Shown in pieces: positions 35,269-45,182 of a stretch of DNA of 64,000 nucleotides. How positions within the stretch are numbered: the stretch's first letter is position 1; each line of letters opens with the position of its first letter. The stretch lies in assembly GCA_903858935.1 (NCBI GenBank), contig CAIOKO010000191.1, forward strand, positions 1 to 64,000, given 5' to 3'. Origin of the DNA: an uncultured Schlesneria sp. GTDB lineage: Bacteria; Planctomycetota; Planctomycetia; Planctomycetales; Planctomycetaceae. A model generated the notes under the pieces. The model was not told the origin of the DNA, searched no databases, and was given only the letters and a program-made list of their open reading frames with translations. A program made the translations under genes and the position numbers.

Positions 35269-38130
35269 TTACTTCCTGAAATTTGGATGATTCGGATCAC
35301 CCAATGATTCCAGGTAGGCCAGCAGGTCCAAAATCTCGTCCTTGTTGAACATGTTCAACAAGCCGGCCGGCATTGGCGAGGTTTTTGAGAGCGAACGTGA
35401 CTCGATCTCGGACTTCAACACCGTCACCGTTTCAGGTTCCAGGGGCTTTGGCCGAATGACGATCTTTTCGGGAGTCTCTTCCGCGATTCGTCCGACGACC
35501 ACCTGGCCACCCTTCGTTTCGATCGCGGTATTCATGTATTGTTCGGAAAGGACTTTGGATGGCTCGGTCGATGATTCCAGAATGTCCTGTCGCTTGAAAC
35601 GAGTCGCCACTGCGGTCAGGTCGGGGCCGACCATTCCCCCGAGATCACCATAGCGATGACAGGCGGCACATTGGGCTTCGATGAAAAGCTCTTTGCCCTT
35701 GGCAAAGTTGCGTCCGCGGGTGACTTCAGGCAATATCGGCTGCAGATCGGCCGTCGTCCATTCCTGAACCAGTTTGCGCGTAGCGGCATTCTTTGGCAGT
35801 AGCGGCTGGTTATTATGCGCCGCGCTGTAGGCGGTCAAAATATCATTCAGTGCGAGGATTTCTTCGGGGAGCATGGTGAACTTGGCCGCTTCATGTGCCT
35901 GTGCCATGAAGTTGGCAAAGCTGGCGCCGTTATTAAATCGAATTCCCGCCTCTTCAAACCATTTCACCACCTGAGCGGGATGTTCGGTCGAACGACCTGC
36001 GTTCCACCATGACAAATAGGCCCGGCGAAGGTCAGGATTCCAGCCGACTTTGGCATTGCGCAAGTTCATGGCGTAAGCGACTTGTCCTTCTTGAGTCGTT
36101 GCCGCCTGCATCAGAGCGACCGTTTTGGCCACTGCCGATGGAGCATTCAGAGCGACGAGAATCTGAGATAATTCGCGGTTTACAGATTCACTCATTGCTG
36201 GAAAACTGGGATCGAGTTTCGCGATGATTTGTTTTGCAACGTCGCCTGTTGGAACTCCCTGCCGTGCCATCGAAACTTCGATCACTCGCAGTTGCTCCAG
36301 TATTTGTTCTTCCGTAAGGCCGTGGAGAGGAAACGACGACAGCGACTTTATAATCGCCGGTTGAGTCTCCGGATCGCCCAGTCGGGCGAGAGCCAGTAAA
36401 GAAGTGAATGCGGCATGCGGCTGCATTTCGGCCAGGGCTTTTTCCTGCCATTCGCCGACAGGATTCCGCTCAATCGCCATCCGTGCGGCGTACCGTATGT
36501 AGCGATCGGAATTGTTCAAATAGGGCCAGGCAAACGCGACCGTCGAAGGGTCCGGATTGACATTCAGCGATTCCAGCTTGTGACGCAGATCACGTGCGGA
36601 ACGCCCCTCATTTTCCTGAAGTTGACTCGCGGGGATCGGCGTGGCAGGTTCGGTCCCGGTGTAGGTCACGCGGAACAAACTGGCGGCAGTCCCTCGACCC
36701 CCGATGGTGAAGTAGAGCGCGCCGTCGTCGCCGATGACGACATCGGTCAAGTTGAGCGGTGTTTTGCCTGCTTTGGCGTGAAGGGATTTGGGGGCGACAA
36801 AGTTTTCGAATGTCCCCGTGTAGCTGGCCCCCTTGGGTGTCAGATGCACGGCCATCAGGCGACCATAGGTCCAGTCGCAGATATAATAGGCCTTTTGATA
36901 CTTCGCCGGAAATTTTGCACCCGTTCCGAAGACGACTCCTGTCGGACAGCCGATGCCGATCGTCGTCGTTTGAGGCAGACTGTCGGCGTAATATTCAGGC
37001 CACTTGGCGCTTCCTTCGCGAAAACCGTTATCGCCACCTCGAACCGAATGGAAAACATGGACCGGACGATACCAGGGGCTGCCCCAGTCCCATTCCATGT
37101 CGCTGTCCCAGCCAAACAATTCCCCATCGGGATTGAACGCGATGTCATAAGTGTTTCGCTCGCCGGCGGAATACAGTTCGGCGTTCTTTCCGTCGAGGTC
37201 GACACGTGCTACGAACCCACCAGGTGGTTGGCGACCCGCGCCGAACCCGTTTCCATCTTCCGCCCGCTTTAGGGCCAGGTCATCTCCATAGCTGCGATGA
37301 GGTGACGTAGCGACCAGGTCACCGGGAACATCGACGAAGTTTCCGCAGACGATGTAAAGCATCTTGTCTGGCCCGAGGACAATGGCATGAGCGCCGTGTT
37401 CACCAGCACCACCGCGCCATTCCCGCAAGCACTCGACATCGTCATAGCTGTCGTCACCCTTGGTGTCCTTGCAGCGAAATAAGCAGTATTTGCCGTCAGT
37501 TCCAGCTCCGTTGAGGTACAGTACGTTATCAACGAACAGCATCCCCATTGTTTCCGTGACAGGGATTGACAATGTCTCGTCCTTGACGACCTTACCATCT
37601 TCGAGAGTGACACGAGTAATCGCCTGTCCGCGTTGTGCACCCAGAAGCAGACGGCCCTTGGGATCTTTTGTCATGTTAATCCAGGAAACCCCCTTGGTCC
37701 GTTCGGATTTCAAAACATGCTCGATCTTGAAGCCGGGAAGCGTTTCCAACACTTCCATGGGAGCGATGCTTGCGTCGTTCTGCTGCGGTGTGGAGCCGTC
37801 TAGAGGCCCATAAACGGCTTTGATGATGGCCAGCTTCTGACCATCCGGCGCCACGATCTCAAGCTTTCCACCTTCATTCACTTCACGTTTCAGTTTCTCA
37901 TCACCAATACGGTATTCAACAGTCAGTTTCTTCGGTATCCCTGGTGCCGTATCCGTAAAAGTCCCATTGTCAGCGGTTATTTTAAGCGAGTTGTCTTTGA
38001 CTGCCGCGGTTAACACCGACGTGACGTTCGTCGCATCTTCTGCGGCTTGGGCAAAACTTGCGGCCGACAGGATCAGGGCACCAATTACGATAGCCAGTAA
38101 TAAGCCCCTCGTTTCTGCGTATCTCAACAT
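35269..38130 (-). CDS. PVC-type haem-binding membrane-bound dehydrogenase
   Basis: About 953 residues. Signal peptide (LLLAIVIGALILSAASFAQAAED), an N-terminal domain, a sugar-dehydrogenase-like propeller (about 140-530, for example VSWINMTKDPKGRLLLGAQRG and DVVIGDDGALYFTIGGRG), a HEAT-like helical section, and a C-terminal CxxCH cytochrome domain (QCAACHRYG near residue 820) followed by LLAYLESLGDPN. Same broad family as 2725-6240, with a different N-terminus. Presumed extracytoplasmic redox enzyme; substrate unknown. Start 38130 preferred over 38151, as the signal peptide begins close to it. Confidence 0.9.
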   Translation of the reverse strand: MLRYAETRGLLLAIVIGALILSAASFAQAAEDATNVTSVLTAAVKDNSLKITADNGTFTDTAPGIPKKLTVEYRIGDEKLKREVNEGGKLEIVAPDGQKLAIIKAVYGPLDGSTPQQNDASIAPMEVLETLPGFKIEHVLKSERTKGVSWINMTKDPKGRLLLGAQRGQAITRVTLEDGKVVKDETLSIPVTETMGMLFVDNVLYLNGAGTDGKYCLFRCKDTKGDDSYDDVECLREWRGGAGEHGAHAIVLGPDKMLYIVCGNFVDVPGDLVATSPHRSYGDDLALKRAEDGNGFGAGRQPPGGFVARVDLDGKNAELYSAGERNTYDIAFNPDGELFGWDSDMEWDWGSPWYRPVHVFHSVRGGDNGFREGSAKWPEYYADSLPQTTTIGIGCPTGVVFGTGAKFPAKYQKAYYICDWTYGRLMAVHLTPKGASYTGTFENFVAPKSLHAKAGKTPLNLTDVVIGDDGALYFTIGGRGTAASLFRVTYTGTEPATPIPASQLQENEGRSARDLRHKLESLNVNPDPSTVAFAWPYLNNSDRYIRYAARMAIERNPVGEWQEKALAEMQPHAAFTSLLALARLGDPETQPAIIKSLSSFPLHGLTEEQILEQLRVIEVSMARQGVPTGDVAKQIIAKLDPSFPAMSESVNRELSQILVALNAPSAVAKTVALMQAATTQEGQVAYAMNLRNAKVGWNPDLRRAYLSWWNAGRSTEHPAQVVKWFEEAGIRFNNGASFANFMAQAHEAAKFTMLPEEILALNDILTAYSAAHNNQPLLPKNAATRKLVQEWTTADLQPILPEVTRGRNFAKGKELFIEAQCAACHRYGDLGGMVGPDLTAVATRFKRQDILESSTEPSKVLSEQYMNTAIETKGGQVVVGRIAEETPEKIVIRPKPLEPETVTVLKSEIESRSLSKTSPMPAGLLNMFNKDEILDLLAYLESLGDPNHPNFRK

Positions 38131-39300
38131 CGGTTTTCTCTCAGGATTCAAAATTTGAAGTCAAAGGTCGCCACTCGTTCCATCCACGCAAGGTTGGCCG
38201 TCGCAACACTCAATGTGTGGAAGCGTTTCCCAGCGGGCATCGTGTGCCGATTGTGACGCACTTCCACGAAGTCGGCAACTTGTTGCTGGCAATCCTTTCG
38301 CCAAAAACCAATGTGATCGTTCCTGTTCGATCAAGGTCTCACGGAAATCGTGGAAAAAGCGGCTCCGCTGACGTTGCCTTGATTGATACGCATTTCAGAT
38401 CGACATCCGAATTGGATCGCGGGGATTTCTTGTTTCCAGGCATTACAACAGGAAATGCCTTGCACGCATTTTGATGGGGTAGTCAAAGCTGAAAATTGGA
38501 ATTTCGGTTGCCGGTCGATCACAGCTTCCGTTGATTTTTTTGCTGCATTCAATTGTGTTATTGTACTAATTTGTTTCGGTTGCGCTTTTTAAAGAGCCGA
38601 TTTGGCCAAAGTTGATGGTTCTAAAATGCATGCGCAAATGCGCACAGCCTTGCTGCTAGCAGCATTTGTAAAAAATCTTTGATTTTGAGCATTTTCTTTA
38701 ACACTCTAGGTGGATATTAATATCCGAGCCTGGAAGCAACAGATCAACGATCATCCACGCAAATGCCGTGGTTGATTTAAATAAATACACTTCAGTATTC
38801 TTAATGGTTTTTTTTGCGTGTTATTCTCTCTGGCTCGGTTTGATTTAATTTGATCCATATTTACGCGCGTCGATCGTATTTGCTCAATCGCATTTTTGCT
38901 GACTAGGCTGAACCCTTTCGGTGTTCACCGTCCGGGAAGACGCTCGTTTTCCATGCGATGGACTGATGGGGGTATTAAGCTGTTTCGTTGTTTGGGAGCA
39001 TTAGTTTTTTGGGAAACTGCTGCCTGTTCGGATCTGTTGAGTTTGACGGGACAGGCACCCGATCGCCCAAAAGAGCTAGAGATAGATGAAAGGTGGTCCG
39101 CAGAAGCAACAGGCGGCCTGGTGACAAGGAAGTACTGCAAGGTCCTCCCAGCGATAAGTCGCGTTTCAGGCGAGATGCTGGCTACCACAACGCAACGGAT
39201 GCGATCCCACTAAATTGTTTTGCATGTTTTTATTGAAATATTCTGCCGTTTGCGTATCAAAAACGTCGTTCCAAGATCGCTCAAATAACTGAGGATTCGC
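38131..39300. other. Long intergenic region with palindromes upstream of the kinase gene
   Basis: About 1.17 kb, AT-rich in its middle. Frames at 38217-38474 and 38896-39213 are open but look non-coding. It holds three separate palindromes between 38651 and 38775 (separate entry). Confidence 0.6.
38651..38775. promoter_or_regulatory. Cluster of perfect palindromes, candidate operators
   Basis: TGCTGCTAGCAGCA (38651-38664) and GGATATTAATATCC (38712-38725) are perfect 14-bp palindromes; TCATCCACG (38751-38759) pairs with CGTGGTTGA (38767-38775) with one mismatch. They lie 530-650 bases upstream of the kinase ATG. None is followed by a T-run, which favours protein-binding sites or RNA structure over terminators. 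Function is inferred. Confidence 0.45.
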
Positions 39301-41364
39301 ATGCTGAACTCTCTTCTTGACAGTGCTTGTCAAACAAAACAGCAAGACGTGGAACAGGTCCGGCCGGAAAGCCACAAGACAGACGGCCTGGCGGGGCCGA
39401 GGCAAGTCTATCACGGCCGATATTCAAAACAGTCGGGTCGATTCGAAGAGGGGTGTGATCCAGAGGATCTGAAATTTCTGGAATCGTCGTTCCCGGAGTT
39501 GGCTGACTTTGAGTATCTCGGCAGGGGTGGGTTTGGTGCTGTCTTTTCTGCCAACCAGTCGCATATGAATCGCCGAGTGGCGGTAAAGTTGCTTCACGCC
39601 GATCTTGCGTTGAAAAAGGGTTTTGTCGAAAGGTTTCAACAGGAAGCTCAAGCACAGGCTCGTGTTGCGCACCCGAATATTGTCACTGTTTTTGATGCCG
39701 GCATTCGAAACGAGCGACCGTATATCATTATGGAATACGTCTCAAACGGGACTTTGCGAAATCGCATTTCGCGTCAGCCGTTTTCAAGTCGCGAGGCGCT
39801 TTTGATGCTGCAGCAGCTGTGCGACGCCCTTGAGTGTTCTCACGGTGCAAGTTTAATTCATCGCGACATCAAGCCAGAGAACATCCTGATCGACCATCAC
39901 GGGAATTTAAAGCTTTCGGATTTTGGTCTGGCTCGAATTGTGTCAGAGATGCAAGAGACGGAAAAATGCATTGACCATTATTATGCGGGGGGGACCATGA
40001 ATTATATGGCTCCCGAGTTAATTGGCAGGCCCTGGTCGGCTGACGCGCGGTCCGATCTGTATGCAGTGATTGTCGTCTTCTACGAAGCGATGATGGGTGA
40101 GATACCACGAGGTTCGTTTGAGGCACCGTCATCTCGAAGTCGAATGATCCGCCCGCTGAGAAAGCAGGTCGATACAATTGTCTTTCGAGGTCTCCAGTCC
40201 AATCCCAATCGTCGATTTCAGACCGCGATCGAATTGAGGAATCAAGTTGATGCAATTATTGCCGATCCTCGGCTGACAAAACGCATCTCGATGAAGTGGT
40301 CGTTGAATAAAGAGGAGTCTCGAAAGTATTGGCTGGTGGCGGCCATGGGGATTATGCTGATGCAGATGGCGTTCACGGGGTATTATTACATTCGCAGCAT
40401 CCGAAAACTCGATCGCCAGAGGGCATTTACGAGTCAAGCGATGGCTTCGGCAAAACAAAAAGAAGACGCACTCGTCGCCGTCGAGGCGGAGTTGAAAAAA
40501 CTCAAGAACCAGCAAGAGCAGCGAATGTCGTTAGTCGACCCGAACGAGTTCAACGCAATTGTTAAATTCTCCGATGACAGTGCCTGGCTCAATCGTGACT
40601 TTGGGGCTAAAGAGCTTTCGGTCGTTGATCGGCAGGCGATCGATCGAATTCTGTCCGAAATGCGTCAGGAGTATCTTCGCATTGAGTTGGCGAGCACGAT
40701 GCAGGAAGTTCGGTCCGACGAGACAATCGTGTCCACTGTCCGGATGAAGCATGAGTTTCTTGATCAACTGGAAGAGCAATTGTGGTCCAGGATCGATGCC
40801 GTGGTTCTGGTCGCCACTCAGAAGCTGTTGCGCGACACGCTTCCTCTGTTTGTGGACTGTACTTCGCTCGTCACGGAAATGCCTGGCAAGACAGATTCGA
40901 AACGACTTGAGTTTGGCAAGCTGATCACAACCGATCTTAGCGTGAGTTTGGATGGGGTCAGTAAGTTGAGATCGCAGGCCAAAAGGCTGTTTCCGAGCAA
41001 GCTCAGGTATCCGCAATTGTTTGGGTGGAGCCCGGAAGATATGCCCATCCGCATTAGCGTCAGGCGAAAGGGGATGTGGTTCGCCTGGGGGATTGAACAG
41101 TCGGTTCGCAATAAAATGACGGGCGAGGGGGTTCGGGGACATACAGCAGAAGCTTTAGAAACGTTTCGAGTCGTTGATTACGGGGAGTCTCCGATACTAC
41201 CGGCAGGTCTTCGCCGCTTCTGGTGGGATCCTTTAACTGCGGTCGAGAAGCCCGTCAAGCCGGTCGAGCAGCATTCAAGCCCCGAAATCGTAAGCCTCAG
41301 GGGGCCGGGTGCAATGGATCCGCGTGGAGCGTACGCTGGGGCCAAAAAACTGCAGTCCGATTGA
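39301..41364 (+). CDS. Transmembrane Ser/Thr protein kinase with unknown C-terminal extracytoplasmic domain
   Basis: 687 residues. Kinase domain at about 68-325 with a Gly loop GRGGFGAVF (74-82), Lys96 in VAVK, catalytic HRDIKPEN (187-194) and DFG (207-209). A membrane helix follows (about 343-363), then a coiled coil (about 370-408) and an extracytoplasmic domain (about 412-655) with FNAIVKFSDD, QKLLRDTLPL, LRYPQLFGW, IRISVRRKGMWFAWGI and LPAGLRRFWWDP. The second kinase (55688) carries the same domain, which I do not recognise. It would sense envelope signals and phosphorylate cytoplasmic Ser/Thr targets. A GAGG site precedes the ATG. Confidence 0.9.
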   Translation: MLNSLLDSACQTKQQDVEQVRPESHKTDGLAGPRQVYHGRYSKQSGRFEEGCDPEDLKFLESSFPELADFEYLGRGGFGAVFSANQSHMNRRVAVKLLHADLALKKGFVERFQQEAQAQARVAHPNIVTVFDAGIRNERPYIIMEYVSNGTLRNRISRQPFSSREALLMLQQLCDALECSHGASLIHRDIKPENILIDHHGNLKLSDFGLARIVSEMQETEKCIDHYYAGGTMNYMAPELIGRPWSADARSDLYAVIVVFYEAMMGEIPRGSFEAPSSRSRMIRPLRKQVDTIVFRGLQSNPNRRFQTAIELRNQVDAIIADPRLTKRISMKWSLNKEESRKYWLVAAMGIMLMQMAFTGYYYIRSIRKLDRQRAFTSQAMASAKQKEDALVAVEAELKKLKNQQEQRMSLVDPNEFNAIVKFSDDSAWLNRDFGAKELSVVDRQAIDRILSEMRQEYLRIELASTMQEVRSDETIVSTVRMKHEFLDQLEEQLWSRIDAVVLVATQKLLRDTLPLFVDCTSLVTEMPGKTDSKRLEFGKLITTDLSVSLDGVSKLRSQAKRLFPSKLRYPQLFGWSPEDMPIRISVRRKGMWFAWGIEQSVRNKMTGEGVRGHTAEALETFRVVDYGESPILPAGLRRFWWDPLTAVEKPVKPVEQHSSPEIVSLRGPGAMDPRGAYAGAKKLQSD

Positions 41365-41490
41365 TGGTCTGAAGCCGATTTGGTGGGATGCCGTGGCTCT
41401 CTTGCTGGATATCTTTTTACGCAGCGAGAAGGTTTGAGGCAGCGGAAGTCTTCCGCTTCCCTTGGGTTGCGGGCGAAGCCTCACATCGTG

Positions 41491-42117
41491 CTATATTTCG
41501 TCGATCGAAATTCCAGCTTTCATGATCACCTTCGCAAGGTCAATTTTCGATTCGACCTGGAGTTTGTCGAGAATGCTTTTTCGGCGAAGATCAATCGTTC
41601 GCAACGACAGGTTTAGCTTGACTGCAATCGACTTCAGCGGAGTTGAGCGTAGCAGCTCGCGCAGGATATCGGTTTCCTCGGTTGTTAATTTGCCCAGGCA
41701 TGCATTTACGTGCTGCCTGAATTTGCGGTCTTGAAGTCTGGTTTGGCCTTTTTCGATCGCCTGAATGATCGCGTCCCAGAGTTCCTGATCGCGATACGGT
41801 TTTTCTAAAAAGGTGAATGCCCCAGCTTTAAGCGACTCGACCGCCAGTCGGACGTCTCCGTAGCCTGTCACGATAATTGAAGGCAATTCCCATTGATGGG
41901 CAGCAATCTCTTTCACAAGCTGCAATCCACTCATGCCAAGCAGGCGAATATCTGTGATCAGGCAGCCATGTGGCTCGTCCGTCATTGAGGTGAGGAATTG
42001 CTCGGCGCTACTGAAGGCGAGGCTGGGTAGTCCCATTGATTGAACCATCGCTTCGACAGACCGGCAAAAGTCGAAGTCATTATCAACAACATATACAACA
42101 CCTGTATCTTTTCGCAA
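41491..42117 (-). CDS. FixJ-family response regulator (paralogue of 49003-49629)
   Basis: 208 residues: receiver domain with phospho-acceptor Asp56 (HGCLITDIRLLGMSG) and a C-terminal LuxR/FixJ helix-turn-helix (LTTEETDILRELL, LNLSLRTIDLRRKSILDKL). Predicted transcription regulator. It is near-identical in layout to 49003-49629, so one is a duplicate. TTG start behind AAGGGG. It lies about 1 kb downstream of the hybrid kinase gene on the same strand; a partner kinase cannot be fixed from sequence. Confidence 0.88.
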   Translation of the reverse strand: MRKDTGVVYVVDNDFDFCRSVEAMVQSMGLPSLAFSSAEQFLTSMTDEPHGCLITDIRLLGMSGLQLVKEIAAHQWELPSIIVTGYGDVRLAVESLKAGAFTFLEKPYRDQELWDAIIQAIEKGQTRLQDRKFRQHVNACLGKLTTEETDILRELLRSTPLKSIAVKLNLSLRTIDLRRKSILDKLQVESKIDLAKVIMKAGISIDEI

Positions 42118-43128
42118 TTTCTGGCCCCTTGTTGTGTTTTAAAAAAGGTGCGCAAGGTCTGTATTGTTCGTAAAGGCGAGCTTTGGGGTAGATCGTTTTT
42201 GTCTTAACTATTTTTTAGTTCACTTGTCTAATGTTATCGTTCGGGAACGGTTAGCGGAATCTTGAAGTTGTGTTGAAGGCATATTTTTGCCTAAACATGC
42301 AATCGATCTCTTCTTGCAGCCTCCGTTTGTGTAATTTTATATCATATAATTTGCGTTTAATGCATTATAGTTCTTTTTGTTGCTTGTTTTGGGTGGCCGT
42401 GTTGTTTCTTTTTGGGTCTCTTTGGCGGTGTGGTTCTTGGCGGAAATTTTAGTGTTTGATAATGCGTTTTTTTGGGGCGGTCTTTCAGTTCTTGGGATCG
42501 CTAATCGTTGGCGGCGTCGTGCTTCGGCTATCGAATTGTAGCGGTATTGTGTACCTGTGTTTAATTTCGCGTCTCCGGTCGGGTTGATGCGTCCGCAATG
42601 TGGTTGAATGCCGTTCCACACCGACGAATCTGTGCGGGAAGGAAGAATTGCGGTAAAGGATCCTTCGTCGAAAAAGCAGCGGTGAGAGCTAATTCTTTTG
42701 CCACTGAATATCCGTCGTCGGTCGCCTCAGCTTTCAATTTTGACATCAAAAGCTGAGGCAACTGCGTCGGAGAAGGCTTCAGAGACGTTTCGCCTCAGGC
42801 CAAAGTCGCCGTCTCAATCCGCTGAGACAATCGCCGAATTGCAGCAAATCTCGACTGGCACTTGAAAACCCCGATGGATCACAAGGTCGATGGCAATTCG
42901 GCTTTCTTCTCGGCGGAGCGAGAAGGCGACTTTGGAAGAACTGCTGAAACTTAAGTCAACGAATCAAGTTTCAAGCTCGAAGAAGTCCGATGCTTCAGCA
43001 AGCCACGTCTGCGTCTTTTTAAAGAATCCTGGCCTTGGGAAAGGAGAGAGGGGCAGTCATGACGACCGCGATTTTCCGAGGTGCTTCCATCCCTGTCAGA
43101 TTCTTTTTTTCTGTCGACGAGATGACCG
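42118..43128. other. Long intergenic region, T-rich in its first half
   Basis: About 1 kb with no supported gene. 42180-42480 is unusually rich in T with low GC compared with the neighbourhood. It then holds a hairpin (GCCTCAGCTTT 42724-42734 with AAAGCTGAGGC 42749-42759) and the structured repeat element at 42790-42990. A frame at 42270-42452 is open but judged non-coding. Confidence 0.55.
42790..42990. repeat. Structured inverted-repeat element, copy 1
   Basis: Arms 42800-42827 and 42908-42935 pair over 24 of 28 bases (CCAAAGTCGCC...). A further hairpin follows (TGAAACTT 42945-42952 with AAGTTTCA 42966-42973), then GAAGAAGTCC. Homologous to 49905-50150. Confidence 0.75.
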
Positions 43129-44748
43129 TTACGGCGTACTTGTCTGCAACTCGGCTAACAGTTCTATTAAAGTAGCAGGTTCAACCGGCTTAACCACATG
43201 GATATCGAAGCCGGCGTCTTTGGTCTTCTGCCGATCTTCTTCTTGTCCCCACCCGGTCACGGCGATGATCTTCATTCGACGGCCCCATTCCTGGCTTCGA
43301 ATCATTCGGCACGCTTCATAGCCGTTGACCTTCGGTAGTCCGATATCGAGCAGTACCACGTCGGGCTTGAGTGTCGCTGCAGCATCAACGGCTTCTCGTC
43401 CGTCGTACACAGTTTCAACTTCGTGGCCGGTCAGCTTTAAAACCATCGCTAGCGACTTGGCTGCATCCCGATTGTCATCCACAACTAATATGCGCAGGCA
43501 ACCTGCATTCGCGACTTCGTTGTTTGTCGGATTTGCACTCGCGACAGCGACTTCTTTGAGAATTGGTAAACGGACCGTGAACTCGCACCCACACCCAAGG
43601 CCTTTGCTTCTGACCTCGACGACACCGTCATGCATTTCGACCAATCTCCGGACCAGCGACAGTCCGATGCCAAGACCTTTTTGCGATCGCTCGACTGGTT
43701 GGCCGATTTGCGAAAACATGTCGAACACTTGTCCGTGGTGTTCGACGGGGATTCCGATCCCGTCATCTTTGATCGATGTCATCACCGTTTCATCGTCACG
43801 CTTCACCGTCAACCAGATGTGGCCATTTACGTGAGTAAATTTGGAGGCATTCGTCAGCAGATTGGCAAAGACCTGCGCTAATCGAGCGAAATCGGCGTCG
43901 AGATAGATTGGCTCGACAGGTAACTCGATCGCGAAATTCTGGTTTGCCGCGTCGACCATAGGTCTTATGGACTCGGCTGCTTGGTGAATGATCTGGGACA
44001 AATCGACCGTCGCCTTGCAGATCTCGAGCTTATCCGTCGAAATGCGACTAATGTCGAGGAGATCGTCGACGAGCCTCACCATCTGGTTCAGTTGTCGTTC
44101 CATCATGTCGCGGGTTTGCGCAATCAGTTCCTGATCCCCGGACGCGAGTCGCAACAGTTCCAGGCCATTTCGAATTGGCGCAAGCGGATTACGGAGCTCA
44201 TGAGCCAGTGTGGCAAGGAATTCATTCTTGCGACGATCTGCGAGCTTAAGGACTTGTTCGGCTCGCTTGGCCCTCATCAAATGAAATCGCTCGATGGAAT
44301 TGACAACGGTTCGGCTCAGACTTTCGGCAGTAATCCAGTCTTTACTGAGATAATCCTGGGCACCATGAAAAATGGCAGTCCGGCCATTCGTGCCACGGTC
44401 AGCAATCCCGGTCAGCACAATGACCGGGAAGGAGACCTCCGACTCGCAATCCTTCAGCTGTTGCAGTACGCCCAGTCCATCAAGGTCGGGTAAATGCATG
44501 TCGAGGATCGCGCAGTCGGGACGAATTTCCCGGCAAAGGTGCACGCCACGTGCCCCTGTGTCGGCATCGAAGATTGTGCATCGGAAATCGACACTTTGAA
44601 TCAAGTGACGACGAATTAAACTTCGGTCGTCGGGATTGTCTTCGATAATGACGATGCTCAGTTTCTGTGTATCGTCTGACAGATTTTCATCACTGGACAC
44701 TGCCCGAATTCTCTCGATTGTTCCGCTCGGATGAGGCGTTTCGGTCAT
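43129..44748 (-). CDS. Hybrid sensor histidine kinase (REC-HisKA-HATPase-REC)
   Basis: 539 residues, no membrane segment. N-terminal receiver with Asp83 (CAILDMHLPDLDG), HisKA domain with His183 (ATLAHELRNPLAP), HATPase with NLLTNASKFT and DDGIGIP and GLGIGLSLVRRLVE boxes (about 275-395), and a C-terminal receiver (LRILVVDDNRDAAKSL, VVLLDIGLPKVNGYEA). A cytoplasmic kinase that can relay phosphate internally; the input is probably its N-terminal receiver. Its ATG overlaps the stop of the upstream response regulator by ATGA (44745-44748), so they are translated together with the phytochrome. Confidence 0.92.
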   Translation of the reverse strand: MTETPHPSGTIERIRAVSSDENLSDDTQKLSIVIIEDNPDDRSLIRRHLIQSVDFRCTIFDADTGARGVHLCREIRPDCAILDMHLPDLDGLGVLQQLKDCESEVSFPVIVLTGIADRGTNGRTAIFHGAQDYLSKDWITAESLSRTVVNSIERFHLMRAKRAEQVLKLADRRKNEFLATLAHELRNPLAPIRNGLELLRLASGDQELIAQTRDMMERQLNQMVRLVDDLLDISRISTDKLEICKATVDLSQIIHQAAESIRPMVDAANQNFAIELPVEPIYLDADFARLAQVFANLLTNASKFTHVNGHIWLTVKRDDETVMTSIKDDGIGIPVEHHGQVFDMFSQIGQPVERSQKGLGIGLSLVRRLVEMHDGVVEVRSKGLGCGCEFTVRLPILKEVAVASANPTNNEVANAGCLRILVVDDNRDAAKSLAMVLKLTGHEVETVYDGREAVDAAATLKPDVVLLDIGLPKVNGYEACRMIRSQEWGRRMKIIAVTGWGQEEDRQKTKDAGFDIHVVKPVEPATLIELLAELQTSTP

Positions 44749-45182
44749 CTGTCGACTCCAGTCTGATACGAGACATTCTTAGCGAGCCAATATTCGATGA
44801 TTGTTTGCACGACGGCTTCAAACTCATAAAGGTCGATTGGCTTCAGGTGGTAGCTATTGGCACCGAAGCGGTAACAGGATTGGATATCACGAGGATTGGA
44901 TGACGTTGTGAACACAACGACTGGAATGATCCGCAGATTCTCGTCAGTCTTGATTTCGCGGAGCACTTCACGTCCATCTAATCCATGCATATTCAGATCT
45001 AACAGAACCAAGTCGATGCCGTGGCCGGGCTGCTGACTGCGCATCAGGTGAAGTCCGTGTTCGCCGTTGGTTGCACGAGTGATCTTGGCACGTCCTGTCC
45101 GAAGAATGACCCGCTCGATCGTTTCAAAGTCTTCGTCACTGTCCTCAATGACGAGAATAGGTCGTTTAAATTGTGTGATCAT
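44745..45182 (-). CDS. CheY-like (Rcp1-type) response regulator
   Basis: 145 residues, a stand-alone receiver: IEDSDEDFETIERV start, phospho-acceptor in LVLLDLNMHGLDGREVL, Thr/Ser in VVVFTTSSNPRDI and Lys in YHLKPIDLYEF. The layout matches the small receivers that pair with bacterial phytochromes, as in cyanobacterial Cph1/Rcp1. ATGA overlaps on both ends (with the phytochrome at 45179-45182 and the hybrid kinase at 44745-44748) place it as the link between the two kinases. No output domain. Confidence 0.92.
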   Translation of the reverse strand: MITQFKRPILVIEDSDEDFETIERVILRTGRAKITRATNGEHGLHLMRSQQPGHGIDLVLLDLNMHGLDGREVLREIKTDENLRIIPVVVFTTSSNPRDIQSCYRFGANSYHLKPIDLYEFEAVVQTIIEYWLAKNVSYQTGVDR

